Assembly: GCF_009720675.1 (NCBI RefSeq)
Contig: NZ_WNJO01000001.1
Coordinates: forward strand, 124,001-188,000
Length of the DNA: 64,000 bases
Origin: Secundilactobacillus folii
Lineage (GTDB): Bacteria; Bacillota; Bacilli; Lactobacillales; Lactobacillaceae
Direction: 5' to 3'
Shown here: piece after piece, positions 37,328 to 47,062 of the stretch
How positions within the stretch are numbered: the first letter of the stretch is position 1
Layout: the number at the start of each line of letters is the position of its first letter
Program-made: the position numbers and the translations under genes
The notes under the pieces: model-generated
Told to the model about the DNA's origin: nothing
What the model saw: the letters and a program-made list of their open reading frames with translations, nothing else
Database searches by the model: none

Positions 37328-38221
37328 CTATACCACCTGTCTAGGCGGGTATTCCTCCAAAATATCTTTAGCGGTCAAAACGGCCTTTGCACCCGCTTGA
37401 ATTAATTGATTACAGCCCGTAGAAAGCGGGTCATCTATCCGGCCAGGAAAAGCCATAACTTCACGATTATTTTGCAGGGCTAAATTAGCGGTGATCAAGC
37501 TGCCACTTTTTTGGCGAGCCTGAACGACCACTGTAGCTTGGCTTAAACCTGCGATAATTCGATTTCGTTCAACAAAGTGGTATTTTTTACCGACTTCGTC
37601 CAGCGGGTATTCGGATAAAACGAGCTCGTGTTTAGCCATATACTGCTGTAGACGCTGACTGCTAGCTGGATAACTGAGATTTAATCCGGTCGCAATCACC
37701 CCAATCGTATGGCCACCTTCCCGTAACGTCAGTTGGTGACTGAGACTATCAACACCGGTGGCCAAGCCAGAAACGATGACAATCTTTTCTTGAATCAGTT
37801 CGGGCAGGATGTCCCGTAACGTTGTCTGTGAATATTGGCTGTTTTCGCGGCTCCCCACAATACTCAGTAAGCGATCTGCGTTCAGTAGATCGAGGTTGCC
37901 CTGGTAAAATAAAACGACTGGCGGTAACCAACTTTCCTGAAGCATTAGCGGGTATTGAGGGTCGAACATGGTGAGATACTTGGTTTCTTGCTCATGTCTT
38001 TCTAACTCTTGAGTGACCTTGCGACTCATAAAACTCGTCTCAAAAAGTTTTCGAGTTCGACTGGTTAAGCCGGCAATCTCACTGATTTCTTGGGGCAATA
38101 GACCCTTTAACCGCCCTGGGTTCGCAGCCAGCCACTGGGCAACTAAATAACGACCCTTGATCCCGATACCGGGTGTTAAATGCAGTCGGAGCAAAAATTG
38201 ATTTAGATTCACTGATGCCAC
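37328..38221 (-). CDS. dprA: DNA-processing protein DprA
   Basis: 297 residues. The Rossmann-like core has SIVGSRENSQYSQ near 117 and VSGLATGVDSLSHQ near 160, and the motif NRIIAGLSQATVVVQA near 218. The C-terminal winged-helix domain found in some DprA proteins is absent. DprA loads RecA onto incoming single-stranded DNA in natural transformation; many lactobacilli keep it without being known to be competent. Upstream lies rnhB, 33 bases away. Confidence 0.94.
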   Translation of the reverse strand: MASVNLNQFLLRLHLTPGIGIKGRYLVAQWLAANPGRLKGLLPQEISEIAGLTSRTRKLFETSFMSRKVTQELERHEQETKYLTMFDPQYPLMLQESWLPPVVLFYQGNLDLLNADRLLSIVGSRENSQYSQTTLRDILPELIQEKIVIVSGLATGVDSLSHQLTLREGGHTIGVIATGLNLSYPASSQRLQQYMAKHELVLSEYPLDEVGKKYHFVERNRIIAGLSQATVVVQARQKSGSLITANLALQNNREVMAFPGRIDDPLSTGCNQLIQAGAKAVLTAKDILEEYPPRQVV

Positions 38222-38254
38222 CTCGTAGTTTCTTTTAAAAATAACTACGAGAAA

Positions 38255-39034
38255 TCAGTTAAAATAGTTCGACACCGGTGCAAAGGTTTGACGGTGAATC
38301 GGACAAGGCCCCAGACTGTCTAGCCCCTGTAAATGGGCTTTTGTGCCATAACCCGCATTGTGCGTGAATCCATATCCAGGATACATGACATCGTAAGTCT
38401 GCATTAAATGATCTCGAAAAACCTTTGCGACAATACTGGCAGCCCCAATTGAGACACTTTTGGCGTCGCCGTGGATTAGTTTAAGCTGAGGGATTGGTGA
38501 ATCAATTTGCATGGCATCAATCAGCAGTTGATCTGGGTGAACTTGAAGCTGCTTCACAGCGGTCAGCATTGCTACTCGCGTTGCCTGATAGATATTCAAC
38601 TGGTCGATCTGCTGATTTGAGACCACGCCAATACCGACTGAAACGGCTTCATTTAAAATTTGAGGGTAAAGCGTTTCTCGTTGATGATCCGACAACTGTT
38701 TAGAATCGTTAACCTCAATCACGTCAAAGTCTGCCGGCAAAACGATGGCGCACGAGACAACTGGGCCAGCTAACGGTCCACGGCCCACTTCATCGATCCC
38801 CGCGATGCATTGATAGCCTTTTTGTCGCGCCTGTTGCTCATAAAAAAAGCGCTGCTTAAAAGCGCGCTTTTCAACGGCTAATTTTGCCAGTCGCTGATGA
38901 GTGGCTTGAATCAACCTTTGAACACCAACCCTTGGATCATCAGCATACTGGTTAAACAGCGAGTCATTAGTCGAAGTGACCATTTTGAATGCTTGGCGAA
39001 GTGTACTGATCGAAGGCGCTTTACTCAAGGTCAT
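38255..39034 (-). CDS. rnhB: Ribonuclease HII
   Basis: 259 residues. An N-terminal extension of about 75 residues (Arg/Gln-rich helix) precedes the catalytic domain, as in other Firmicutes RNase HII. Active-site acidic residues are in [13 protein letters not shown] (Asp, Glu), and further motifs are NDSKQLS and [16 protein letters not shown]. It removes ribonucleotides from DNA. It overlaps the end of rbgA by 14 bases, implying coupled translation. Confidence 0.95.
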   Translation of the reverse strand: MTLSKAPSISTLRQAFKMVTSTNDSLFNQYADDPRVGVQRLIQATHQRLAKLAVEKRAFKQRFFYEQQARQKGYQCIAGIDEVGRGPLAGPVVSCAIVLPADFDVIEVNDSKQLSDHQRETLYPQILNEAVSVGIGVVSNQQIDQLNIYQATRVAMLTAVKQLQVHPDQLLIDAMQIDSPIPQLKLIHGDAKSVSIGAASIVAKVFRDHLMQTYDVMYPGYGFTHNAGYGTKAHLQGLDSLGPCPIHRQTFAPVSNYFN

Positions 39035-39875
39035 CAGCCCCCATTCGATTCAATGTGTAACGGCCAAGTTTACCCTTCCGAACGTCCAAAATAAGACGGT
39101 TACTTGCCCTTTCGTAATCATCTTTCATCCCAAATTGTTTGGTCAATTTTAATAGAAGATCAACATCACTCAAAGCAAAATCTGCTTCACTTAATTTATA
39201 GCGAGTGATCAGCGCTTGCGGATAATACCGTCGGAAAAATTTCAGTGCGTATAGTGCCACATCATCGCTAGCAAATCGCTGATCCTTAATTGCCCCGGTC
39301 AATGCTAATGCCTGGCCAGTCTCTTCATCTTCGAACTTGGGCCATAAAATGCCTGGAGTATCCAGTAGTTGTAATTTCGACGATGAACGCAGCCACTGCT
39401 GCCCCTTGGTCACTCCTGGCCGGTCACCAACTTGAGCTGCACGCTTGTTGACTAAACGGTTAAGTAAGGTGGATTTACCGACGTTCGGAATTCCAACTGT
39501 AATCGCACGAATTGGTCGTTCTTTCAACCCTTTTTGTTCTTCGTGGACCAACTTATCACCCAGAATGTCCTGGGTAATATGAGTAATAGTTTTAGTGGTA
39601 ATGTTAGCTTTTGAGTCCACCGCAATCGCTGGTAAACCACCCTTTTTAAACGATTTGATCCAGTTTTTAGTCTGTTCTGGGTCAGCCAAGTCGCTTTTAG
39701 TCATAATGATCAGGTGTGGCTTATCCTTAATAATGCGTTCAATTTCTGGATTACGCGATGACTGTGGAATTCGTGCGTCCACCAGTTCAAACACAATATC
39801 TACCACGTGTAAATTTTCTTCCAGCTGACGGATGGCCTTTGCCATGTGACCTGGAAACCATTGAATTGTTGCCAT
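39021..39875 (-). CDS. rbgA: Ribosome biogenesis GTPase RbgA (YlqF)
   Basis: ATG 39875 follows AAAGGAG and gives the standard start [14 protein letters not shown]; 284 residues. The GTPase motifs are circularly permuted: G4 as TKSD near 67, then G1 [10 protein letters not shown] near 128 and G3 DTPGILWP near 173. A C-terminal helical domain binds RNA. RbgA matures the 50S subunit. It opens the rbgA-rnhB-dprA-topA series. Confidence 0.96.
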   Translation of the reverse strand: MATIQWFPGHMAKAIRQLEENLHVVDIVFELVDARIPQSSRNPEIERIIKDKPHLIIMTKSDLADPEQTKNWIKSFKKGGLPAIAVDSKANITTKTITHITQDILGDKLVHEEQKGLKERPIRAITVGIPNVGKSTLLNRLVNKRAAQVGDRPGVTKGQQWLRSSSKLQLLDTPGILWPKFEDEETGQALALTGAIKDQRFASDDVALYALKFFRRYYPQALITRYKLSEADFALSDVDLLLKLTKQFGMKDDYERASNRLILDVRKGKLGRYTLNRMGADDLE

Positions 39876-39891
39876 AAATGACTCCTTTCTG

Positions 39892-40116
39892 CTAGTCTTG
39901 ATCGCACTCTTGATACATTCTCCACGCCTCATCAAACACCGTCATGGAAGGCAGATACGAAGCATTTTCCTCTAAATACTTAGATAATGGATCAAAATGC
40001 GTCTCCTGCTTTGGAAAGCTCTGATCGTAAAATGCGTTATTAGCAAATTCTGCTACCGGTTCATAATCTTCTGGATTGCGCTGCGTCATCAGGAATTGAT
40101 AAAAACTTTGTCGCAT
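39892..40116 (-). CDS. yozE: YozE family small protein (UPF0346)
   Basis: 74 residues from ATG 40116, with GGGGG upstream. It matches the YozE SAM-like helical family: SFYQFLMTQRNPED at the start, FANNAFYDQSFPK in the middle and MTVFDEAWRMYQ at the end. It is small, acidic and cytoplasmic; the family's role is unknown. It lies between ypmS and rbgA on the same strand. Confidence 0.9.
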   Translation of the reverse strand: MRQSFYQFLMTQRNPEDYEPVAEFANNAFYDQSFPKQETHFDPLSKYLEENASYLPSMTVFDEAWRMYQECDQD

Positions 40117-40135
40117 CAATAATCCCCCTTTATGA

Positions 40136-40771
40136 TTACGTCTTTGGTACTAAGACTTTAAATTCAAAGTGACCGGCACCCGCCATATCAATCTTTTCAG
40201 CGCGGTACTGGACCCCCTTAGTTCTGAACTGATGAAGATTCATGGTAATTGTTTTTTGTTTGGTGTTCAATTCGACCCAGTTGGGCAGATTATACTGGGA
40301 ACGGATGTAACTCATCACCGTTTTCACAGGTACGTTTAACTGACCCACGGCCAATTTCTTAGCTGTCAGTTGCACATCGCCATTGGCAAGCACTTTTGGC
40401 GTTAATGATAGCCCAAAGTTGACTGGTAATCCCAGTAATTTAGTCTGCCCAGTAATGACCACATCATCGTTGACTTCAAACTTATAAGTAACTTTTTTCT
40501 GACTCTCATTTTGGTAGCGATTTAGATAGTAAGCTGCCATGGCGTTAAGCTGCTGTTTATTTAAATTGACGTTAAAACTAGCTGCCGTTGGTTTCTGGGC
40601 GGTTTGGGTCGTCGTCACTTTTGGTGCTGAATAGATTTTCACCGCGGTGAACCCAATTCCTAATACTAAGACTATCACCAGCGCAATAAACCACCATTTC
40701 CAGGGGTTAAAGCCTCTTTTTGAAACTGTTTGCGTGCTGCGATGTTGCTGTCGACTCGTGGTTTCTTTCAA
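40136..40771 (-). CDS. ypmS: YpmS family membrane-anchored protein
   Basis: 211 residues. A basic N-terminus (about 1-25) is followed by one hydrophobic helix (about 28-48), then an extracytoplasmic domain with the family pattern NKQQLNAMAAYYL, DDVVITGQTKLLG and QTVTPKV-like beta strands, ending EFKVLVPKT. The DUF2140 family is of unknown function. It lies 21 bases downstream of the GDSL lipase gene, an order also seen in Bacillus (ypmR-ypmS). Confidence 0.87.
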   Translation of the reverse strand: MKETTSRQQHRSTQTVSKRGFNPWKWWFIALVIVLVLGIGFTAVKIYSAPKVTTTQTAQKPTAASFNVNLNKQQLNAMAAYYLNRYQNESQKKVTYKFEVNDDVVITGQTKLLGLPVNFGLSLTPKVLANGDVQLTAKKLAVGQLNVPVKTVMSYIRSQYNLPNWVELNTKQKTITMNLHQFRTKGVQYRAEKIDMAGAGHFEFKVLVPKT

Positions 40772-40792
40772 AATGTCACCTCAATATTTAAA

Positions 40793-41710
40793 TTACCGGC
40801 TCCGCCAAGTTACATGCTTAGATATGGCCTGCATGAGCTTATTGGCCATTACCTGATAACCCTTTCGATTTGGGTGGAAATGGTCGTGCGTAGACAGGTA
40901 AGCGTTCTTTTCCTTACTGTCCTGCGTCTGGAGTAATTTCTCAACTTTTGTGGGATCTACAAAGGCTTGATTATTAGAGCGATCCTCAGTTTGTAATTTG
41001 GCCTGTGCACTGGCTGATTGATACTGGCCATACGTTAACTGTTGGTTGACGTTCACAAAATACGTTCGTGGCATTGTTTCAGCCACAGTTTGGTTGACAC
41101 GGTTCCATTGATTGACCTGCGTACTGATCATCTTAGCATTTGTAAAGTAAACGTAAACCGGATTATAAATACCAAACAAGTAAATCTGAGCGCGAGGATT
41201 AACTGTCCGCACGTCACGTATCATATTGGTCAGTTTCTGCTGATATTGGGTCTTTAATGGCGCCATTTTCTTGGTTAACTGAGAATCGCTGCTGACCAGA
41301 ATGTTTTTCTCGAGATTTTGCAACAGATCATTCCCACCGGCAGTTAATGTGACAATATTAGCACGCCGCATGCTTTGCCGCAATTTAGTATTTTGACGAA
41401 TTCGCTTATCAATTTGATCACTGCGCTGACCACCAATGCCATAATTAGCAGTTCCAGTTTTGACGTAGTACTTTTTATTCAATGCCTGTTTTAAAATCGG
41501 TAAGTAACCTTGATGATCATTATCGTAGCCAATCCCTTGGGTCAGTGAATCTCCCACTGCTACGATCCGCACCGTTCGTGGCTTGATTACCCTTTTTACT
41601 GCTGCTGGCATTGATGAACTGGTCTGCTGAGACTGCCACCAAAACCAGCCACCTGCAAGGACGGCCAGAACAACTACGATGCCAATTATAAATTTATACA
41701 AACGTCGCAT
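40793..41710 (-). CDS. SGNH/GDSL-family lipase/esterase (YpmR-like)
   Basis: 305 residues. An N-terminal membrane anchor (about 6-26) precedes an SGNH hydrolase domain with the nucleophile block VAVGDSLTQGIGY near 52, the Gly block IGGQRSDQ, the Asn block TAGGNDLL, and the C-terminal Asp-His pair in DHFHPNRKGY. It is expected to be an extracytoplasmic esterase anchored at the membrane. The natural substrate is unknown. Confidence 0.9.
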   Translation of the reverse strand: MRRLYKFIIGIVVVLAVLAGGWFWWQSQQTSSSMPAAVKRVIKPRTVRIVAVGDSLTQGIGYDNDHQGYLPILKQALNKKYYVKTGTANYGIGGQRSDQIDKRIRQNTKLRQSMRRANIVTLTAGGNDLLQNLEKNILVSSDSQLTKKMAPLKTQYQQKLTNMIRDVRTVNPRAQIYLFGIYNPVYVYFTNAKMISTQVNQWNRVNQTVAETMPRTYFVNVNQQLTYGQYQSASAQAKLQTEDRSNNQAFVDPTKVEKLLQTQDSKEKNAYLSTHDHFHPNRKGYQVMANKLMQAISKHVTWRSR

Positions 41711-41740
41711 TTTAAAACCCCTTCACTTTAAAGATAACAA

Positions 41741-41766
41741 ATGAGATGGTCGCTTGGCCATCTCAT
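41741..41766 (-). terminator. Terminator after degV
   Basis: ATGAGATGG pairs with CCATCTCAT around an 8-nt loop; on the minus strand TTTGTTATCTTT follows. Confidence 0.65.
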
Positions 41767-41793
41767 CAGCTAATTATCGGATTCAACTCTCAA

Positions 41794-42639
41794 TTAATCG
41801 TCAAAATAATACACTAGTGCAAACGCCCCAGGTCCACCGTGAGTTGCAATGATCGGCACGGTTTCACGAACCAGAATATGAATATCTGGGAACATTGGTT
41901 GGATATGTGACACCAATTTTTCGACCATCGGTTCCGCGTGAACGTGCGAGATCCCGATAGCCTTGATATTCGGGGTATTTTTCATCTGTTCATAAACTTG
42001 GTCGTAAAATCTGTCAATGGTCTTCATCCCACGACCCTTAGTACGAATGTTGAGTTGGCCATCCCCAACCTGTAAAACGATTTTAATGTTTAACAAGTTT
42101 GAGATTGCACCCGTCATGCGATTGATTCGACCGCCCTTAACCAGATTATCAAGGGTCATCACGCCCATGTACAGGCGGGTGTGTGCCTGCACACGCTTTG
42201 TACCAGCCACGACCTCGTCCACAGAAGCACCCTTTTCGGCTAATTTAGCGGCCTCTATACACTGGAAAGCTAGTGCCCGATCAGTTGTGCCACTATCGAC
42301 CACCGTCACGTCAGACTTGGAAATTTTGGCTGCCTGTTCTGCAGTGTGAACCGTACCGCTGATAGCCTCCAACATGTTCAAACAAACCACCGGACTGCCA
42401 TCAGCACCTAACTCATCAAAGACCTTAATAAAGTCTCCCAACGGCGGCTGGCTAGTCTTAGGAAACGACTTGGAGTGTTCCATTTTATTAATGAATTCTT
42501 CATTGGTGATAGTGTGCCGTTCCACGTAAACGACATCATCGATCATAACCGTTAAAGGAACGATCGTAATGTGGTACTTTTCAACTTCCTCGTCGGTCAA
42601 GCCAGCCGAAGAATCTGTTACAATTTTAACAGTTGCCAT
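41794..42639 (-). CDS. DegV family fatty-acid-binding protein
   Basis: 281 residues. The family start MATVKIVTDSSAGLT, FPKTSQPPLGDF near 58, and the C-terminal segment VPIIATHGGPGAFALVYYFDD are present. Members bind a long-chain fatty acid and can present it to the FakA kinase. This is the second DegV in the window and the two sequences differ clearly, so they probably prefer different fatty acids. It is transcribed alone. Confidence 0.9.
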   Translation of the reverse strand: MATVKIVTDSSAGLTDEEVEKYHITIVPLTVMIDDVVYVERHTITNEEFINKMEHSKSFPKTSQPPLGDFIKVFDELGADGSPVVCLNMLEAISGTVHTAEQAAKISKSDVTVVDSGTTDRALAFQCIEAAKLAEKGASVDEVVAGTKRVQAHTRLYMGVMTLDNLVKGGRINRMTGAISNLLNIKIVLQVGDGQLNIRTKGRGMKTIDRFYDQVYEQMKNTPNIKAIGISHVHAEPMVEKLVSHIQPMFPDIHILVRETVPIIATHGGPGAFALVYYFDD

Positions 42640-42846
42640 GATTGATTATAACCACGCTTTCTTCCCCATTGTAGGTGTTTTCATGCTACAATTATCTTTG
42701 TTCCATGAAAACGATTCGTAAATAGTATAGCAGATGAACCAATGTGTAACAAGGCAACGAATCGCCCTTTCAAGGCTTATGCCAGTCAACTTTAACGTAC
42801 ATATTGCAGTTGATCAGCCATCAATTTACTCTGGGAGGTATGACGT

Positions 42847-43512
42847 GTGATTCATCCAAAACATCTGACAGCGATGCCAAAGGAATCTCGTCGCTATCAA
42901 ATTATTAACGAAGTTCTGAATTCTGTGACCCACGGTATTGGGGTCGCTTTAGCCATTGCCGGCTTAGTCATCCTAGTAATCAGAGCAGTTCACGAAGGTG
43001 GCGCCATGCGCATTACCGCATTTTCAATTTATGGTGCGCTGCTGGTGATTTTTTACCTGGCATCGACGCTCTTTCACAGCCTGTACTTTACCCGCGCCAG
43101 CCACCTCTTCCAAATCTTTGACCATTCCGCCATTTATTTGTTGATTGCCGGCACTTATACACCATACTGCTTGGTAGTGATCAAAGGAACGCTGGGATGG
43201 GTCATTTTCAGCGTCATCTGGGTCATGGCAATTCTGGGGGTCATCTACAAATCGATATGGCTGGGCAAATACCAAAAAGTTTCAACTATTATTTACGTGG
43301 TTATGGGCTGGTTTTGTGTCCTTGGTTTCAAGCAACTCTATAACGGGCTTGGAATTCCAGGCTTTACCCTGCTGGTTCTCGGGGGCGTTGCGTTTACCGT
43401 GGGAGCAGTTATCTATAGTTTTAAAGGCATTAAATTTGGCCACGTTATTTGGCATTTATTTGTTTTGCTGGGAACCGCTCTCATGTATTTTTCAGTTCTG
43501 TTATACGCTTAA
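42847..43512 (+). CDS. Hemolysin III / TrhA family membrane protein
   Basis: 221 residues, GTG start with GGGAGG upstream. Seven hydrophobic helices follow a short basic N-terminus. Family motifs are NSVTHGIGVALAIAG near 30, STLFHSLYFT near 77, FDHSAIYLLIAGTYTPY near 95 and the C-terminal HVIWHLFVLLG. The His/Asp pattern resembles the PAQR receptor superfamily. Despite the name, the function in bacteria appears to be membrane homeostasis; this is family knowledge, not shown here. Confidence 0.92.
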   Translation: MIHPKHLTAMPKESRRYQIINEVLNSVTHGIGVALAIAGLVILVIRAVHEGGAMRITAFSIYGALLVIFYLASTLFHSLYFTRASHLFQIFDHSAIYLLIAGTYTPYCLVVIKGTLGWVIFSVIWVMAILGVIYKSIWLGKYQKVSTIIYVVMGWFCVLGFKQLYNGLGIPGFTLLVLGGVAFTVGAVIYSFKGIKFGHVIWHLFVLLGTALMYFSVLLYA

Positions 43513-43598
43513 ATCATTAGAATCGTCGGCGTTTTCTGAAAATTCTTACTGAAATAAACATTTAAATTTCCATTATAAGTGAAGAAATCTATAAAATT

Positions 43599-43641
43599 AA
43601 AGTAGCGTTAAGTCTCGCACGTGCGAACTTAACGCTACTTT
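43599..43641. terminator. Two-way hairpin with palindromic tip, between convergent hlyIII and folA
   Basis: A perfect 15-bp stem (AAAGTAGCGTTAAGT and complement). The 13-nt loop itself contains the palindrome TCGCACGTGCGA after one bulged C, so the whole element can fold into a nearly continuous 20-bp hairpin. TTTATTGTTTT follows. Confidence 0.75.
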
Positions 43642-43679
43642 ATTGTTTTACGAATCCAATTAGGCCATCGCGACATTTA

Positions 43680-44174
43680 CTAGTGCTGTTTACGTTCCCA
43701 ACGCTCAAACGTTAAGCCATACTGATTTTTTTCATCTGCCGGGTGCGAGGTCGAGCTCACGAGCTGAAATTGGTCATAGTCAATTTCCGGCATGTAAGTG
43801 TCAGCTTTAAACGTGTGCTGAACCCGCGTTCGAATCAGCGTATCAACGTATGGTAACAAGCTTTTGAAGACCTTGGCTCCGCCACTAATGATTACCTTTT
43901 CATTGGGGTGAGCATGCTCATAAGCTACGACATCGTCCACGCTGTGCAAAACGGTCACATTGCTGGGATAATCAGTTTCCGTTCGGGTCGTGAGAACCAC
44001 GTTTTTACGGTTTGGCAACGGCTTCTTGTAACTAGCAAACGTTCGACTGCCTGAGACGAGTGTATGACCAGTTGTGGTCTGCTTAAAAAAGGCCATGTCG
44101 GCAGGTAAATGCCAGGGTAGCTGTCCTTTATGACCGATTGCGTGATGCTGGTCTTCTGCCCAAATAAAAATCAT
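43680..44174 (-). CDS. folA: Dihydrofolate reductase
   Basis: 164 residues. Recognisable by FIWAEDQHHAIGHKGQLPWHLPADMAFFKQTT at the start (family pattern; Asp of the active site in LPADM), SGSRTFASYKKPLPNRKNV and ISGGAKVFKSLLPYVD. It regenerates tetrahydrofolate from the dihydrofolate made by ThyA. It begins 9 bases after the thyA stop, so the two are one transcription unit. Confidence 0.96.
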   Translation of the reverse strand: MIFIWAEDQHHAIGHKGQLPWHLPADMAFFKQTTTGHTLVSGSRTFASYKKPLPNRKNVVLTTRTETDYPSNVTVLHSVDDVVAYEHAHPNEKVIISGGAKVFKSLLPYVDTLIRTRVQHTFKADTYMPEIDYDQFQLVSSTSHPADEKNQYGLTFERWERKQH

Positions 44175-44183
44175 GATTTGCTC

Positions 44184-45134
44184 CTATACAGCCACTGGGG
44201 CTTTGATTGGTGCTGCTGGATGATAGTTTTTAACGCTGATGTCAGTCATATCATAATCAAAAATGCTTGATTTATCAGGATTTAAAACGAGTTGCGGAGC
44301 TGGGGCTGGCTTGCGTGACAGCTGCGTCTTAACTTGTTCAATGTGGTTGCTATAAATGTGAGCATCACCAAGCGTATGAACAAATTCACCGGGTTTCAAG
44401 CCAACTTCTTTTGCAATTAAGTTAGTCAAAAGTGCGTAACTGGCAATGTTGAACGGGACACCCAAGAAAATATCTGCCGAACGCTGATAGAGTTGACAAC
44501 TCAATTTGCCGTCGTTCACGTAAAATTGGAACATGGTGTGGCACGGTGGTAACGCCATGCTGGGAACATCTTCTGGATTCCAGGCCGTTACGATCATTCG
44601 TCTTGAGTCGGGATGCGTCCGGATGGTGTCGATGACGTTACTCAATTGATCAATTGTTTCTCCCTTACTGGTCTTCCAAGCGCGCCACTGAGCACCATAA
44701 ACGTTGCCAAGCGTCCCATACTTAGCCGCAAACGCGTCGTCGCTGACGATCCGTTCACAAAACGCGTTCATTTCGCGCTTATAATCCTTATTAAACTCTG
44801 CATCAACCAGGGAACGCCGACCAAAATCAGTCATGTCAGGGCCGTGGTAATCAGCGGATTGCACAAAGTTTTTAAACGCCCATTCGTCCCAGATATGATT
44901 ATGATGTTTGAGTAAAAATTGAATGTTGGTGTCACCGTGTAAAAACCATAGCAACTCACTCTTGATCAGGCCAAAGGGCACTTTTTTAGTCGTCAATAGT
45001 GGAAATCCTTGACTCAGATCAAAGCGCATCTGATAGCCAAATGTGGAAATGGTCCCCGTTCCCGTCCGGTCACTTTTATGGTGACCATTTTCTAATACGA
45101 AGCGTTCCAAGTTTAAGTAAGCGTCTTCTAACAT
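44184..45134 (-). CDS. thyA: Thymidylate synthase
   Basis: ATG 45134 follows AGGAGAGG; 316 residues. The catalytic Cys lies in [13 protein letters not shown], the phosphate-binding Arg in [18 protein letters not shown], and [12 protein letters not shown] near the C-terminus. It includes the roughly 50-residue insertion (after KNF) typical of lactobacillar and Staphylococcus ThyA. It methylates dUMP to dTMP using methylene-tetrahydrofolate, supplied by FolD (13.4 kb). Confidence 0.97.
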   Translation of the reverse strand: MLEDAYLNLERFVLENGHHKSDRTGTGTISTFGYQMRFDLSQGFPLLTTKKVPFGLIKSELLWFLHGDTNIQFLLKHHNHIWDEWAFKNFVQSADYHGPDMTDFGRRSLVDAEFNKDYKREMNAFCERIVSDDAFAAKYGTLGNVYGAQWRAWKTSKGETIDQLSNVIDTIRTHPDSRRMIVTAWNPEDVPSMALPPCHTMFQFYVNDGKLSCQLYQRSADIFLGVPFNIASYALLTNLIAKEVGLKPGEFVHTLGDAHIYSNHIEQVKTQLSRKPAPAPQLVLNPDKSSIFDYDMTDISVKNYHPAAPIKAPVAV

Positions 45135-45165
45135 TGTACAACCTCTCCTATCACTTTTTGACCAG

Positions 45166-47058
45166 TTATTCTGCATACTGGCTAAGGTAATCCCAACGAG
45201 CCATTTTTTCATCCAGTTCATGATCTGTGGCTTCGAACTCAGCTTGTAATGTAGCTAATTTATCATAATTATCGCCGTTTTGGTTCATTTGTGACTGCAA
45301 ATCTGATTTTTTATTTTCCAAAGCGTCAATTTCGTCCTCGATGCCGTCCCATTCCTGCTGTTCCTTGTAAGTCAGCTTGGTCTTTTGCTTTTTAGCGGGC
45401 TTATCAGTTTCATTAGAAACCTTAACAGCCGTTTTTTTATTACTGCCGCTTGACTGTACTGGCTGTTTTTGCTGCGCTAAATAGTCGGTAAACAGGCCAC
45501 TGTAACGTTCGATGCGGCCGTTACCATCAAAAATTAACAGTTTGTCAGCTACTTTATCCAGAAAATAACGGTCATGAGAAACGGTGATCACGGTGCCGTT
45601 AAAGTGTTTGACGTAATCTTCCAGCACGGTCAAGGTGGAGATATCCAAATCGTTAGTCGGTTCATCAAGAAACAAAACGTTTGGCTGACCCATCAATAAT
45701 TTGAGCAAATACAGTCGGCGCTTTTCGCCCCCGGACAGCTTGCGAATCAACGTTCCGTGCATGAAACGTGGAAACAAAAATTCTTCTAGCAACTCCGAGA
45801 CAGAGATTGAATCGCCATTTTTATCCGTCACGTGTTGCCCGACTTCACTGAGATAGTTGATGATGCGCTTATCGCCTGGAATCGGCTCGGTTCGTTGCGT
45901 ATAATAGGCCATTTTAACCGTTTCGCCAATTGTGATCGTCCCGGAATCCAACGGTAGCCGCTGTGCCAAAACGTTCAGCAGCGTGGTTTTCCCGGCACCA
46001 TTTTCACCACTGATGCCAATCCGGTCACCCGCCTGCACTAACAAGCTGAAATCTTTTAAAATCAGGTGATCATCTAAGGTTAAATTGGCGTCCTTTAATT
46101 CGATGACCTGTTTGCCCAACCGCGACTGACCTAGATCGATTGAGACGTCTTGTTCGCTGGGCGTTGTCCCAACGGTTTCTTTGATTTCATTAAACCGGTT
46201 GATCCGAGCCTGCTGCTTGGTCGAACGCGCTTTTGCCCCAGTGCGCATCCAGGCAAGCTCTTGTTTATAGAGCCGTTGCTGTTTATGCTCCTTAGCGGTC
46301 TCTTGTTCAACACGTTCCGCTTTTTGAGCCACGTAGTCTTGGTAATTACCATCATAGTTAAACAGCCGCCCAAAGGACAGTTCCCAAATATGATTGGCAA
46401 CTTGATCCAAAAAGTAACGGTCATGAGTCACAACAAGTAAAGCACCTTTATAATTGGCCAGGTAATTTTGCAGCCAGTCAATTGAGTCGAAGTCCAAGTG
46501 GTTGGTCGGTTCATCCAACAACAAGAGATCCGGTGCTTGAATCAAGACTTGAGCCAAGCCGACTCGCTTCCGCTGACCACCTGACAATGTCCCCATCTGC
46601 TGGTTAAGGTCAGTGATGTGCAACTGAGTCAAAATAGTTTTGACGTCGCTTTCAGCATTCCAGGCATCAGCCTCATTCATCTGTGCTTCAGCATCCATGT
46701 ACTGCTGTTGTTTTTGTTCATTTTCTGGGTCTTGACTGTAAGCTGCCAAAACGTCTTCATAGTGCCGAATGATTTTAAACACCTTTTGAGAACCAGAAAA
46801 AACGGCGTCCATCACAGTCTTTTGGTCGTTAAATTCTGGTTCCTGCTTTAAATAGGCAATTGAATAATCGTTTGGGGTAATGATCTCACCATCATATTGT
46901 GCGAGACCTGCTAAGGTATTCAATAACGAGGTCTTACCACTCCCATTGGTGCCAATCAATCCGATTCGATCGTTTTCGTTAATAATAAAGTTAACCGAAT
47001 CAAATAGCGTTTTTTCACCGTATGTCCGGGTTAACCCTTCTGCTCGTAATGTTTGCAT
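45166..47058 (-). CDS. ABC-F family ATPase (Uup-like)
   Basis: 630 residues with two ABC domains and no membrane helices. First: [37 protein letters not shown]. Second: [37 protein letters not shown]. The inter-domain linker is about 80 residues, basic, and a C-terminal coiled coil (about 540-625) follows, as in Uup. ABC-F proteins act on the ribosome or, for Uup, affect DNA and ribosome stability. No feature points to antibiotic resistance specifically. It lies 5 bases after cca. Confidence 0.92.
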   Translation of the reverse strand: MQTLRAEGLTRTYGEKTLFDSVNFIINENDRIGLIGTNGSGKTSLLNTLAGLAQYDGEIITPNDYSIAYLKQEPEFNDQKTVMDAVFSGSQKVFKIIRHYEDVLAAYSQDPENEQKQQQYMDAEAQMNEADAWNAESDVKTILTQLHITDLNQQMGTLSGGQRKRVGLAQVLIQAPDLLLLDEPTNHLDFDSIDWLQNYLANYKGALLVVTHDRYFLDQVANHIWELSFGRLFNYDGNYQDYVAQKAERVEQETAKEHKQQRLYKQELAWMRTGAKARSTKQQARINRFNEIKETVGTTPSEQDVSIDLGQSRLGKQVIELKDANLTLDDHLILKDFSLLVQAGDRIGISGENGAGKTTLLNVLAQRLPLDSGTITIGETVKMAYYTQRTEPIPGDKRIINYLSEVGQHVTDKNGDSISVSELLEEFLFPRFMHGTLIRKLSGGEKRRLYLLKLLMGQPNVLFLDEPTNDLDISTLTVLEDYVKHFNGTVITVSHDRYFLDKVADKLLIFDGNGRIERYSGLFTDYLAQQKQPVQSSGSNKKTAVKVSNETDKPAKKQKTKLTYKEQQEWDGIEDEIDALENKKSDLQSQMNQNGDNYDKLATLQAEFEATDHELDEKMARWDYLSQYAE

Positions 47059-47062
47059 CTTG

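Noticed and set aside
45166-47058. ABC-F protein as an antibiotic-resistance factor
   Set aside because: Uup-like layout with C-terminal coiled coil and core-gene neighbours; nothing indicates a resistance subtype.
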